NCBI GenBank assembly: GCA_900545265.1
Contig: UQYI01000001.1
Location: 137,774 to 201,773, forward strand
Reading direction: 5' to 3'
Source of the DNA: an uncultured Eubacteriales bacterium
GTDB taxonomy: Bacteria; Bacillota; Clostridia; Christensenellales; CAG-138
Length of the DNA stretch: 64,000 nucleotides
Position numbers and translations under genes: made by a program. The notes under the pieces are model-generated. The model saw nothing but the letters and a program-made list of their open reading frames with translations. It did not search any database and was not told the origin of the DNA. Position 1 is the first letter of the stretch; each line of letters starts with the position of its first letter. This document shows, piece by piece, positions 39,970 to 48,970 of this stretch.

Positions 39970-41549
39970 AGGCTTGCCTCCCGGTTGATCACATCCTCCC
40001 CCCCGCCGGGCCTGCGCAGGGAACCGCGGAACAGCAGGGGCGCCCGGCTGCGGGTTTTGGGGGCAAAGGGGCTCATAAACGGCACGCCGAAGGACTTTTG
40101 GCTGCACAGCCAGGCAAGGCTGGCCATCAGCAGCACAAAGGTGCCCAGCAGCCCCGCCATCCCCGCAAAGATGCACAGGGCGATCCTGTACCAGGAAACG
40201 GCCAGCTGCATGCTGTAATCCGGGATGCAGAAGTTCCCCAGCCCCGCCAGCGCCACGATAATCAGCACCACCGTAGAGACCATGTTGGCCGAAACCGCCG
40301 CCTGCCCCAGGATCAGGCCACCGATAATGCCCACCGTCTGCCCCACGGCCCCGGGCACCCGGATACCGGCCTCCCGCACCAGCTGAAAGACCATGAGCAG
40401 AAAGATCACCTCCAAAGGCAGGGGCATGAACACCAGCCGCCGGGAGGAGACCACCGTAGAGAGCACCTGGCTGTTCAGCAGCCCCTGATGGTGGGTGGCC
40501 AGCGCCAGAAACCAGGCGGGCAGCAGCACGGAAAGCAGGGCCCCCGCCAGCCGCACCACCCGGATCACGGTGCCCAGGGGCCGGCGCAGATAATCATCCT
40601 CCGGAGAGGTGAGCAGGGCGCTCAGGGTAACGGGCAGCACCAGCGCCTGGGGGCTGCCTTCCACCAGAATGGCCACCCGTCCCTCCATGACCGCCGCTGC
40701 CGCCCGATCGGGCCGCTCCGTCAGCAGTATCTGCGGAATGGGCGACAGGCTGTGATCCTCCAGCAGCTGCTCCAGTGTGCCGGCGGAAAGGATCAGCTCC
40801 GTATCCACCTGCCGCAGCCGCTTTTTTACCTCCTGCAGGAGGCTTTCGTTGCATACGCCCCCCAGATAGCACAGAGCCAGCTTGGTGCCGTTTTTTCCCC
40901 CGGCCCGGCGGAAGGCGCACACAAAGTCCGGCCGCTTGAGGATCCGCCGGAGCTGGGTCACCCCCGTGCGCAGGTTTTCGGTAAAGCCCTCGTGGGGGCC
41001 CACCACCACGTTTTCGTTTTGGGAGGATTCGATGGAGCGGCTGGCAAAGCCCCGGGTATCCAGCAGAACGGCCTGCCCCGCCCCCTCCAGAAAGACCGCC
41101 GTGCGCCCTTCACACAGGGCGGCCACCACCTGATCCAGCTCCCCCTGGGTCTCCGCCTCCTGCATGGGGAACACCTGCTCCATGACCACCCGGGTCAGCT
41201 CCCCTTTGGGCAGGGAGCGGGGCAGCATGGCCCCTTTCAGGATAAAATCGTTGATGGTTTCCCCATCGGCCATGCCGTTTACAAACACGGCCAGGGCGGG
41301 CACCTTTCCGCAGAGCAAAAAGGGACGGAAAATAAAATCCGTGTTCTCTTCAGCCAGACAGGCGGCCTCTATGGCCCGGCGGTTTTTCCCCAGAGAGCGG
41401 AACACGGGGCCCAGGCTTTCTTTGGGCGCAGTCTCCCGGCGGAAGGGGCCGGGGCCGAAGAACCGGGGCGCTCCCTTTTCCGTTTCCAGCAGTTCAAAAT
41501 CCGTATAGGGCCGGTCAAAGCCCAGCAGGGTAAAAAAATCTTTTTTCAT
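39966..41549 (-). CDS. Germinant receptor A subunit (GerA family)
   Basis: A GerA protein of about 527 residues. The N-terminal soluble part has FRSLGKNRRAIEAACLAEENTDFIFRPF and IVLLDTRGFASRSIESSQNENVVVGPHEGFTENLRT-type sequence, the latter the most conserved GerA stretch. The C-terminal part has about five membrane helices (VSANMVSTVVLIIVALAGLGNFCIP and others). The start is uncertain: ATG at 41549 has GGAGG directly against it, and an ATG at 41621 has no good site. The Pho boxes of pstS lie just upstream on the other strand. Confidence 0.92.
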   Translation of the reverse strand: MKKDFFTLLGFDRPYTDFELLETEKGAPRFFGPGPFRRETAPKESLGPVFRSLGKNRRAIEAACLAEENTDFIFRPFLLCGKVPALAVFVNGMADGETINDFILKGAMLPRSLPKGELTRVVMEQVFPMQEAETQGELDQVVAALCEGRTAVFLEGAGQAVLLDTRGFASRSIESSQNENVVVGPHEGFTENLRTGVTQLRRILKRPDFVCAFRRAGGKNGTKLALCYLGGVCNESLLQEVKKRLRQVDTELILSAGTLEQLLEDHSLSPIPQILLTERPDRAAAAVMEGRVAILVEGSPQALVLPVTLSALLTSPEDDYLRRPLGTVIRVVRLAGALLSVLLPAWFLALATHHQGLLNSQVLSTVVSSRRLVFMPLPLEVIFLLMVFQLVREAGIRVPGAVGQTVGIIGGLILGQAAVSANMVSTVVLIIVALAGLGNFCIPDYSMQLAVSWYRIALCIFAGMAGLLGTFVLLMASLAWLCSQKSFGVPFMSPFAPKTRSRAPLLFRGSLRRPGGGEDVINREASL

Positions 41550-41629
41550 CCTCCATAGTCTGCCCCCGTTCCCCGGTTTCAAAGCCTGCAAAAAAGCACG
41601 GATCCGGGCGTATATGCCCATCCGCCTGT

Positions 41630-41670
41630 TTTTACACGGATTTTACATAAGCTTCCTTTCCCTTTTTACA
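41630..41670 (+). promoter_or_regulatory. Pho boxes upstream of pstS
   Basis: Three direct TTTTACA repeats start at 41630, 41641 and 41664, i.e. 11 and 23 bases apart, so all lie on nearly the same face of the helix. This fits the tandem TTAACA-like repeats bound by PhoP/PhoB in Firmicutes. The last repeat can act as a -35 with CATAGA (41686-41691) as a weak -10. A matching response regulator and kinase are encoded in the same gene group. Confidence 0.7.
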
Positions 41671-41741
41671 CGGGAAGCCTATCCTCATAGACGTTGAAAC
41701 AAGAAAAGAACCGAGAGAAAAAACAAAGGAGAAACCAGAAT

Positions 41742-42551
41742 ATGAAAAAGATCATTGTACTGCTTGTAAGCGTACTTATGCTGACCGCTCTGTTTGCCGG
41801 CTGCGCCAAAGAAACTGCCTCCGGCACCGTTTCCACCGACGGCTCCACCTCCATGGAAAAGGTCATCGGCGCTCTGGGCGAAAGCTTTATGGAAAAGAAT
41901 CAGGGCGTGACCTTCACCTATAACCCCACGGGCTCCGGCTCCGGCATCCAGGCCGTAGAGGAGGGCCGCTGCGACATCGGCCTTTCCAGCCGGGCGCTGA
42001 AGGAAGAGGAAAAGGCTCAGGGCCTGAAGGAGACCGTGCTGGCTTATGACGGCATCGCCATGATCGTCAACCCCGCCAACCCCGTAAGCGACCTGACGCT
42101 GGAGCAGATCGCCGCCATCTATAAGGGCGAGATCACCAACTGGAAGGATGTAGGCGGCAACGACGCCCAGATCGTCCTCATCGGCCGGGAAGCCGGCAGC
42201 GGCACCCGGGACGGCTTTGAATCCATCACCGATACCAAAGACGCCTGCCAGTACCGGCAGGAGCTGACCTCCACCGGCGATGTGATCGCCACCGTGGCCC
42301 AGAACCCCGACGCCATCGGCTATGCCTCTCTGGTGGCCCTGAAGGATACCGTCAAGGCCCTGAACGTTAACAGCGTAGCCCCCACGGAAGCCACCGTAAA
42401 GGATGGCAGCTACAAGATCCAGCGCCCCTTCGTGCTGGTCACCAAAGCGGATACTTCCCTTTCAGCCGCCGCACAGAACTTCTTCGATTATGCGACTTCC
42501 TCCGATGCCTCCGGCATCATCTCTGCGGCCGGTGCGGTTGCCGCAAACTAA
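41742..42551 (+). CDS. pstS: Phosphate ABC transporter substrate-binding lipoprotein PstS
   Basis: A 269-residue lipoprotein (lipobox LFAGC, C21) that binds phosphate outside the cell. Typical motifs are GSTSMEKVIGALGE, NPTGSGSGIQAVEEGRCDIGLSSR and IGREAGSGTRDGFE, which form the phosphate-binding loops. The start at 41742 has AAAGGAGA ten bases upstream. It is first in the pst operon, downstream of the Pho boxes and before a stable hairpin. Confidence 0.95.
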   Translation: MKKIIVLLVSVLMLTALFAGCAKETASGTVSTDGSTSMEKVIGALGESFMEKNQGVTFTYNPTGSGSGIQAVEEGRCDIGLSSRALKEEEKAQGLKETVLAYDGIAMIVNPANPVSDLTLEQIAAIYKGEITNWKDVGGNDAQIVLIGREAGSGTRDGFESITDTKDACQYRQELTSTGDVIATVAQNPDAIGYASLVALKDTVKALNVNSVAPTEATVKDGSYKIQRPFVLVTKADTSLSAAAQNFFDYATSSDASGIISAAGAVAAN

Positions 42552-42568
42552 AAGGCGGATAAGTACCT

Positions 42569-42594
42569 GTGGGAGCCGGGGTTCCGGCTCCCAC
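42569..42594 (+). terminator. Stable hairpin between pstS and pstC
   Basis: GTGGGAGCCGG/CCGGCTCCCAC, a perfect 11-base stem with a GGTT loop and no following T run. It is likely an mRNA-stabilising or partial-termination element that lets pstS exceed the membrane subunits. Confidence 0.7.
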
Positions 42595-42626
42595 CCTTGT
42601 GCGTATAAAGAACATGGGAGGCATGT

Positions 42627-43535
42627 ATGATACAGAACCATGAGCCCGCCCCCAGGATCAAAACGGCCAAAAGGGGCAAAAAGCTCTTTGAAAACGCCAT
42701 GCACCTGCTGTTTCTGCTGCTGGGGCTCATCACCGTGGGCTGCGTGCTGCTTATAACGGTGTATCTGGTGCTTTCCGGCATACCGGCCATCCGCAAGATC
42801 GGCCTGGTAAACTTCCTTTTCAACCCCCGCTGGGAATCCACTGCGGCGGAGCCCTCCTTCGGCATCCTGCCCTTTATTCTCACCAGCGTGTACGGCACGG
42901 CGGGCGCCATTGTGCTGGGGGTGCCCATAGGGTTCCTTACGGCGGTGTATATTTCCAAAATCGCCCCGCCCAAAATCCGGGGCCTGCTGGAAAGCGCCGT
43001 AAGCCTGCTGGCCGGGATCCCCTCGGTGGTATACGGTCTGGTAGGTATGCTGGTGCTGGTGCCCGGAATACGGAAGCTCTTTCACCTGCCTGACGGGGCC
43101 AGCCTGCTGGCCGCCATTATCGTGCTGGCGGTGATGATCCTTCCCTCCATCGTCAAGGTATCCGTCACGGCCCTGAACGCCGTGCCTAGGGAGTATGAGG
43201 ATGCTTCCCTGGCCCTGGGGGCCACCCCGGTGGAAACCTATTTTCGGGTGTGCGTGCCCGCCGCCAAAAGCGGCATTGCCGCCGCCGTGGTGCTGGGGGT
43301 AGGCCGGGCCATAGGGGAGGCCATGGCCGTGATGATGGTCTCGGGCAACGTGGCCAATATGCCGGGCCTGTTTCAAAGCGTTCGTTTTCTTACCACCGCC
43401 GTGGCCAGCGAAATGAGCTATTCCAGCGGGCTGCAGCAGCAGGCGCTGTTTTCCATTGCACTGGTGCTGTTTCTGTTCATCATGCTCATCAACGGGCTGC
43501 TGAACTTCTTCCTCAAGCGGGACAAGGAGGGCTGA
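42627..43535 (+). CDS. pstC: Phosphate ABC transporter permease PstC
   Basis: A 302-residue membrane permease with about six helices and the EAA loop (YEDASLALGATPVETYFRVCVPAAKSGI). It pairs with PstA to form the channel. Position between pstS and pstA is standard. The N-terminal 25 residues are basic and cytoplasmic. Confidence 0.95.
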   Translation: MIQNHEPAPRIKTAKRGKKLFENAMHLLFLLLGLITVGCVLLITVYLVLSGIPAIRKIGLVNFLFNPRWESTAAEPSFGILPFILTSVYGTAGAIVLGVPIGFLTAVYISKIAPPKIRGLLESAVSLLAGIPSVVYGLVGMLVLVPGIRKLFHLPDGASLLAAIIVLAVMILPSIVKVSVTALNAVPREYEDASLALGATPVETYFRVCVPAAKSGIAAAVVLGVGRAIGEAMAVMMVSGNVANMPGLFQSVRFLTTAVASEMSYSSGLQQQALFSIALVLFLFIMLINGLLNFFLKRDKEG

Positions 43536-43536
43536 T

Positions 43537-44412
43537 ATGGAGACCAACCTGCAAAAGCCCATCTTTCACGGCCTTTCCGGCCGCAGAAGGGCGTATGACA
43601 TATGTATGCGGGGGCTGATGTACCTGGCCGCGGGGCTTACCTGCGCCCTGGTGCTGTTCCTCATCGGGTATGTGCTCCGGAAGGGCCTGCCCAACGTTAC
43701 CTGGGAGCTGCTTTCCACCGCCCCCAGCTATCTTTCCGGCCGGATCGGCATATGGCCGGATATCCTTAACACCCTGTATGTGGTGGCGGCCACGCTGCTC
43801 ATCGTTCTGCCCTTGGGGGTGGGGGCCGCCATCTATCTGACGGAGTACGCCGCCAACAAGCGGATAGTGGGCCTGATCGAATATGCCGCCGAGACCCTTT
43901 CCGGCATCCCGTCCATCATCTACGGGCTGGTGGGCATGCTGTTCTTCTGCCAGTTTCTGGGGATGCAGACCTCGCTGCTGGCAGGGTCTTTGACGCTGGT
44001 GATCATGAACCTGCCCACCATTCTGCGCACCACCCAGGAAAGCCTGAAAACCGTGCCCCAAAGCTACCGGGAGGGAGCTTTCGGTCTGGGGGCGGGCAAG
44101 TGGCGGGTCATCCGCACGGTGGTGCTCCCCGGCTGTGTAGACGGGGTCATCACCGGCTGCATCCTGTGTGCCGGGCGTATTCTGGGGGAATCCGCCGCCC
44201 TGCTGTTTACCGCCGGGTTTGCCCACACGGTCCATGATTTCTGGCACGGCATCCACGGGGCCGGCTCCACCCTGACCGTAGCTTTGTATGTATACGCCAA
44301 GGAGCAGGGAGAGTTTGGCGTAGCGTTTGCCATTGCCGCCATTTTGATGCTGATGACCCTGTTCATCAACCTTGCAGATCGGAAGAGCCGCCGCCGTTCA
44401 ATGGTATTATAG
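43537..44412 (+). CDS. pstA: Phosphate ABC transporter permease PstA
   Basis: A 291-residue permease with about six helices and the EAA loop (YREGAFGLGAGKWRVIRTVVLPGCVDGVITG), plus the family segment ETLSGIPSIIYGLVGMLFF. It starts one base after the pstC stop, so translation is coupled. Confidence 0.95.
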   Translation: METNLQKPIFHGLSGRRRAYDICMRGLMYLAAGLTCALVLFLIGYVLRKGLPNVTWELLSTAPSYLSGRIGIWPDILNTLYVVAATLLIVLPLGVGAAIYLTEYAANKRIVGLIEYAAETLSGIPSIIYGLVGMLFFCQFLGMQTSLLAGSLTLVIMNLPTILRTTQESLKTVPQSYREGAFGLGAGKWRVIRTVVLPGCVDGVITGCILCAGRILGESAALLFTAGFAHTVHDFWHGIHGAGSTLTVALYVYAKEQGEFGVAFAIAAILMLMTLFINLADRKSRRRSMVL

Positions 44413-44427
44413 GAGGAAAAAGAGCCT

Positions 44428-45183
44428 ATGAGCGATATACTCACCGTCCGGGATCTGTGCCTGTGGTACGGACAGCATCAGGCCCTGCAGAACATTACCA
44501 TCCGTATTCCCGAAAAGAGCATTACCGCCCTTATCGGCCCTTCCGGCTGCGGGAAATCCACCTTTTTGAAGACCCTGAACCGGATGAACGACCTGATCCC
44601 CGGGGTGAAGATCACCGGGGAGGTGTGCTACCGGGGGCAGGATATTTACGGCCCGGCCGCCGATGTGAACGACCTGCGCCGGCAGATCGGCATGGTGTTC
44701 CAAAAGCCCAACCCCTTCCCCATGAGTATTTACGATAACATCGCCTACGGCCCCCGCACCCACGGGGTGCGCAGCCGGGTCCGGCTGGACGAGATCGTGG
44801 AGCAGTCCCTGAAGAAGGCCGCCATCTGGGAGGAGGTCAAGGACCGGCTGAAAAAGAATGCTTTGGGCCTTTCCGGCGGGCAGCAGCAGCGGCTGTGCAT
44901 TGCCCGGGCACTGGCGGTGGAGCCGGAGGTGCTGCTTATGGACGAACCCACCAGCGCCCTGGACCCCATTTCCACCTCCAAGATAGAGGAGCTGTGCATG
45001 GAGCTGAAGGCCCACTACACCATTGTTATCGTCACCCACAATATGCAGCAGGCCGTGCGTATTTCCGATAACACCGCCTTCTTCCTGCTGGGAGATCTGG
45101 TGGAATACGGGCAGACGGAGAAGATCTTCTCCCAGCCCCGGGACAAGCGGACGGAAGATTACATTACAGGGAGGTTCGGTTAA
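44428..45183 (+). CDS. pstB: Phosphate ABC transporter ATPase PstB
   Basis: A 251-residue ABC ATPase. Walker A is GPSGCGKSTFLKTLNRMND, the signature LSGGQQQRLCIARAL and Walker B VLLMDEPTSALDP. These features and the PstB-specific NRMND and THNMQQAVRISD stretches identify it. AGGAGG lies upstream. Confidence 0.97.
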   Translation: MSDILTVRDLCLWYGQHQALQNITIRIPEKSITALIGPSGCGKSTFLKTLNRMNDLIPGVKITGEVCYRGQDIYGPAADVNDLRRQIGMVFQKPNPFPMSIYDNIAYGPRTHGVRSRVRLDEIVEQSLKKAAIWEEVKDRLKKNALGLSGGQQQRLCIARALAVEPEVLLMDEPTSALDPISTSKIEELCMELKAHYTIVIVTHNMQQAVRISDNTAFFLLGDLVEYGQTEKIFSQPRDKRTEDYITGRFG

Positions 45184-45184
45184 T

Positions 45185-45829
45185 ATGAGAAGCCGTTTTG
45201 ACGAGCAGCTGGCCCTGCTCCACCGGGAGCTGATCGAAATGGGCGCCCTGTGCGAAGAGGCTATTTCCACGGTCTCCAGGGCTTTGTCTTCGGGCGACGC
45301 CGCACTGGTAAAGAAGGTGGCTCCTATGGATCAGGAAATAGACCGGAAGGAGCGGGAGATAGAATCCCTGTGCCTGAAGCTGCTGCTGCAGCAGCAGCCC
45401 GTAGCCCGGGACCTGCGGCAGATCTCCGCCGCACTGAAGATGGTCACGGATATGGAGCGCATCGGGGATCAGGCGGAGGATATTGCCGAGATCCTGCCCT
45501 TTGTGCAGGGACGCTCCTGGGAAAACAGCCCCCTGATGGAGCGGATGGCCCATGAAGCCGGAGCCATGGTCACCAGCAGCGTGGACGCCTATGTAAAGGG
45601 GGATCTTTCCATAGCGCAGAAGGTCATAGAGGATGACGACACGGTGGACGGTTACTTTGACCAGGTCAAAAGCCGCCTGATCGACCGGATCGCCGCCAAC
45701 CCCGCCGAAGGGGAATATGCGCTGGATCTGCTGATGATCGCCAAATATTTTGAACGCATTGCCGACCATGCGATGAATATTGCCCAGTGGGTGATCTTCT
45801 CCGTGACCGGCGAACACAAGGAGGGATAA
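45185..45829 (+). CDS. phoU: Phosphate signalling protein PhoU
   Basis: A 214-residue helical protein with two PhoU three-helix repeats carrying metal-binding E/DxxxD motifs (VAPMDQEIDRKEREIESLCLKLLLQQQPVARDLRQISAALKMVTDMERIGDQAEDIAEI; second near KYFERIADHAMNIAQW). It links the Pst transporter to the Pho two-component system. It starts one base after the pstB stop with GGGAGG upstream. Confidence 0.95.
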   Translation: MRSRFDEQLALLHRELIEMGALCEEAISTVSRALSSGDAALVKKVAPMDQEIDRKEREIESLCLKLLLQQQPVARDLRQISAALKMVTDMERIGDQAEDIAEILPFVQGRSWENSPLMERMAHEAGAMVTSSVDAYVKGDLSIAQKVIEDDDTVDGYFDQVKSRLIDRIAANPAEGEYALDLLMIAKYFERIADHAMNIAQWVIFSVTGEHKEG

Positions 45830-45833
45830 CGCA

Positions 45834-46514
45834 ATGATCTGGTGCGTGGAAGACGACCCCAGCATCCGGGATATCGAGGTCTATGCCCTGCGCTCCACGG
45901 GCTTTGAGGCCCTTGGTTTTGAGGACGGCGCCGATTTCTGGCAGGCCCTGCTCACTACCCCCCAGCGGCCCACCCTGATCGTACTGGATGTGATGCTCCC
46001 GGGGCTGGACGGCATGGAGCTGCTGCGGCGGATCCGCGCCCGGGAGGATATGCGCTCTATCCCCGTGATCATGGCCACGGCCAAAGGGGCGGAATACGAT
46101 AAGATCCGGGGGCTGGATCTGGGGGCGGATTACTACCTGACCAAGCCCTTTGGGGTCATGGAGCTGGTCTCCTGCGTAAAGGCGGTGCTCCGCCGCTGCC
46201 AGCCCCCCCAGGCCCGCAGGCTCAGCGCCGGGGATATATGCATGGATCTGAATGCCCACAAGGTCACTTCCGGCGGGGAACCCGTAACGCTGACCTATAA
46301 GGAGTATGAGCTTCTGAAGCTGTTTCTTTCTCACCCGGGCATGGTCTATAGCCGGGATCAGCTTATGGAGCAGGTGTGGGGCACCGATTACTGCGGGGAG
46401 ACCCGCACCGTGGATATGCACATCCGCACCCTGCGGCAGAAGCTGGGCCCCGGCGGGGCATGTATCGGCACCGTGCGGGGAGTAGGCTACCGTTTGGAGG
46501 CGAACCGGTCATGA
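45834..46514 (+). CDS. PhoB/PhoP-like response regulator (OmpR family)
   Basis: A 226-residue regulator. The receiver domain has the acidic pair D7-D8, phosphorylated D52 in VLDVMLPGLDG and K104 in TKPF. The C-terminal winged helix (TYKEYELLKLFLSHPGMVYSRDQLMEQVWG...TVDMHIRTLRQKL) binds DNA. Following pstSCAB-phoU and preceding a kinase, it is the likely protein for the Pho boxes at 41630-41670. Confidence 0.93.
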   Translation: MIWCVEDDPSIRDIEVYALRSTGFEALGFEDGADFWQALLTTPQRPTLIVLDVMLPGLDGMELLRRIRAREDMRSIPVIMATAKGAEYDKIRGLDLGADYYLTKPFGVMELVSCVKAVLRRCQPPQARRLSAGDICMDLNAHKVTSGGEPVTLTYKEYELLKLFLSHPGMVYSRDQLMEQVWGTDYCGETRTVDMHIRTLRQKLGPGGACIGTVRGVGYRLEANRS

Positions 46515-48172
46515 CAAAAAAGATATTTCATTCCATCCTGCTGGCGGCGGCCGCAGTGCTGCTGAGCAGCCTGCTGATCATCACGGGCTTTCTGTATGAC
46601 TACTTCGGCAAGGTGCAGCAGAACCACCTGGAGGATCAGCTGGATATGGCGGCGGCGGCCGTGGAAAACGGGGGCATTGACTTTTTGAAGGAAATCTCTT
46701 CCCCCCGCTACCGGCTGACCTGGATCGCCGCAGACGGCAGCGTGCTGCTGGATACCCGGGCGGATCAGGAATCCCTGCAGAACCACGGCGACCGGGAGGA
46801 GGTCCGGCAGGCTCTTACCCGGGGCACCGGCCAGAGCACCCGTTATTCCGCCACCCTGCTGGAAAAGACCATGTACCGGGCCCGGCGCCTTTCTGACGGC
46901 ACGGTGCTGCGCATCAGCGCCAGCCAGGCTACCGTAGGCACCCTGCTGCTGGGCATGTTCCACCCCTTTTTGCTGGTGCTGCTTCTGGCCCTGGCGCTGA
47001 GCCTGTTCCTGGCCCGGCGGCTTTCCAGAAAGATCGTGTCGCCCCTGAACGGGCTGGATCTGGAGCATCCGCTGGATAACGATACCTATGAAGAGCTTTC
47101 GCCCCTGCTGGGCAGGCTTCACCGCCAGCGGGTGCAGATAGACCAGCAGATGCAGGCTCTGCAGAAAAAATCGGAAGAATTCAACCAGATCATCTCCTTT
47201 ATGGAGGAGGGGCTGGTGCTGCTGGACGGCAAGGGCAAGGTGCTGAGCATCAACCCCGCCGCCAGAACCATTTTTAATGCGGAAGAGGACTGCGTAGGCA
47301 AGGACTTTTTGACCGTGGACCGGACCCCTGCCCTGAGCGCCGCCCTGACCAGAGCCATGGAGCAGGGCCACGGAGCCCTGACCACCCAGCGGAACGGGCG
47401 GATCTACCGGTATGACATCAGCCGCATCCAGACGGGCCGGGAGATCGCCGGAGCCGTGCTGCTGGCCTTTGACAACACGGAGCAGGCCGAAGCCGAAAAG
47501 AACCGGCGGGAGTTTACCGCCAATGTCTCTCATGAGCTCAAGACCCCCCTGCAGGGCATTATCGGCAGTGCGGAGCTGATGGAGCAGGGGCTGGTAAAAC
47601 CGGAGGATATGCCCCGTTTTGTGGGCCACATCCGCACCGAAGCCCAGCGGCTGGTTTCCCTCATAGGGGATATCATACGCCTTTCCCAGCTGGACGAAGG
47701 GGATCCCATGCCCCGGGAAGAGGTGGAGCTGGGGAGCCTGCTTCGGGAGGCCGCTTCGGATCTGGCGGACGCCGCCCGGAAGCGGCACGTGGAGCTGACG
47801 GTGGAAGCCGGAGCGCCCCTGTATATCCGGGGGGTGCGGCGGCTGCTGTATGAGATCGTCTACAACCTGATGGACAACGGCATCCGCTATAACGTGGAGG
47901 GCGGCACCGTGCTGGCAAAGCTGGCGCAGACCCCCGGGCAGGTGCAGATCCTTGTGCAGGATACGGGCATCGGCATCCCCGAAGCCTGCCGGAGCCGGGT
48001 GTTTGAGCGCTTCTTCCGGGTGGATAAAAGCCATTCCAAGGCCACCGGCGGCACGGGACTGGGGCTTTCCATCGTAAAGCACGCCGTGCAGTACCACGGG
48101 GGCACCGTGACCCTGACCAGCCAGGAGCACAAGGGCACCACCGTCACCGTGAGTCTGCCTGCGGACCGCTAA
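46511..48172 (+). CDS. PhoR-like sensor histidine kinase
   Basis: A 553-residue kinase. It has two membrane helices (about residues 8-30 and 155-175) around an extracytoplasmic sensor region, a HAMP-like linker, a PAS domain (IISFMEEGLVLLDGKGKVLSINPAARTIF), the dimerisation box with phosphorylated H341 (ANVSHELKTPLQGIIG) and an ATPase domain (NLMDNGIRYN, DTGIGIP, GTGLGLSIVKHAV). It overlaps the regulator gene by four bases and has GGAGG upstream. A strong terminator closes the operon. Confidence 0.93.
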   Translation: MTKKIFHSILLAAAAVLLSSLLIITGFLYDYFGKVQQNHLEDQLDMAAAAVENGGIDFLKEISSPRYRLTWIAADGSVLLDTRADQESLQNHGDREEVRQALTRGTGQSTRYSATLLEKTMYRARRLSDGTVLRISASQATVGTLLLGMFHPFLLVLLLALALSLFLARRLSRKIVSPLNGLDLEHPLDNDTYEELSPLLGRLHRQRVQIDQQMQALQKKSEEFNQIISFMEEGLVLLDGKGKVLSINPAARTIFNAEEDCVGKDFLTVDRTPALSAALTRAMEQGHGALTTQRNGRIYRYDISRIQTGREIAGAVLLAFDNTEQAEAEKNRREFTANVSHELKTPLQGIIGSAELMEQGLVKPEDMPRFVGHIRTEAQRLVSLIGDIIRLSQLDEGDPMPREEVELGSLLREAASDLADAARKRHVELTVEAGAPLYIRGVRRLLYEIVYNLMDNGIRYNVEGGTVLAKLAQTPGQVQILVQDTGIGIPEACRSRVFERFFRVDKSHSKATGGTGLGLSIVKHAVQYHGGTVTLTSQEHKGTTVTVSLPADR

Positions 48173-48185
48173 TACAATATGTTTT

Positions 48186-48213
48186 ACGGGGCTGTGAAAG
48201 GCCCCGTTTTTTT
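48186..48213 (+). terminator. Intrinsic terminator of the pst-pho operon
   Basis: ACGGGGC/GCCCCGT stem with a TGTGAAAG loop and a run of seven T, 14 bases after the kinase stop. Confidence 0.92.
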
Positions 48214-48300
48214 GCGTCTTTTTTGTGTGGCTCTGCGGATATTCCGCCGGGCGGAGGATGGGACGTTGTTTTACGGGGGCAGGCTCGTATACGAAGCCCG

Positions 48301-48387
48301 GGGGGCGCACGTTCCGGCGGCTTGGCCGCCGGAACTCTGCGGGGCGAAGGCCCCGCAGGCGTGCCGCCAGGCACGCAGTGCGCCCCC
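48301..48387 (-). repeat. Cloverleaf element, family A copy 2 (inverted)
   Basis: Same element as 33668-33748 but in the opposite orientation. Outer arms are 48301-48310 and 48378-48387. Hairpins are GTTCCGGCGGC/GCCGCCGGAAC (48311-48335, loop TTG), CTGCGGGGC/GCCCCGCAG (48337-48358, loop GAAG) and GCGTGCC/GGCACGC (48359-48376, loop GCCA). GTATAC sits on both sides (48288-48293, 48395-48400). The first hairpin is three base pairs longer than in copy 1, lengthened on both strands. It lies between the convergent kinase and monooxygenase-like genes. Confidence 0.88.
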
Positions 48388-48516
48388 GCCCCCCGTATAC
48401 GGGGCGATCTCCGCTCCACCGGGTACCATGCCCCGGAGTGCCGCGTCCCGGTCTCTATACGAAAAAAAGAGCCGCAAAGGCACGCCCCGCGTGCCCCGCA
48501 GCCCCTTATATGCGCC

Positions 48517-48807
48517 TTACTGCGGCTGCACCCGTTCCACCCGGGTGCTTTCCACATATTGAACCTTCAACCGGCCCAGCGCCTGCATATGGGGTTGGCG
48601 CAGATGCGCCTGCTGCTGCTCCTCCCCCGCCCACTCTTCCAGCAGAAGGATCTCTTTTTCATCCTCCGCCAAATAGTATGCATAGCGGATGCACCCTTCC
48701 TCCCGGCGCACCTTCTCCGGCAGGCCGCTGCTTTCCAGTGCCTGCAAAAAAGCTCTTCCCTGCCCTGCTTTCAGCCGGTAATGCACCAGCAGCATCCATG
48801 TGTTCAT
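48517..48807 (-). CDS. ABM-domain (antibiotic biosynthesis monooxygenase-like) protein
   Basis: A 96-residue ferredoxin-like dimeric alpha-beta barrel protein (LLVHYRLKAGQGRAFLQALE...EEGCIRYAYYLAEDEKEILLLEEWAGEEQQQAHL). The family includes cofactor-free monooxygenases and many proteins of unknown role. Purine-rich GGGGGA lies upstream. No neighbour suggests a substrate. Confidence 0.85.
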   Translation of the reverse strand: MNTWMLLVHYRLKAGQGRAFLQALESSGLPEKVRREEGCIRYAYYLAEDEKEILLLEEWAGEEQQQAHLRQPHMQALGRLKVQYVESTRVERVQPQ

Positions 48808-48970
48808 GCTTACGCATCCCCCTTTCTTTTATGCCCCGATTGTAGCAGGCACCCCGTCCCGGCGCAATCCCCTTTTGCCCTTGCCATCAAAAAAGAAGAG
48901 GAGCCCCTTATCGGCGGCTCCTCCCAGATAACCCCGTGGCAGTGAGGTAATAACTGGCTGTTTTGTATGC

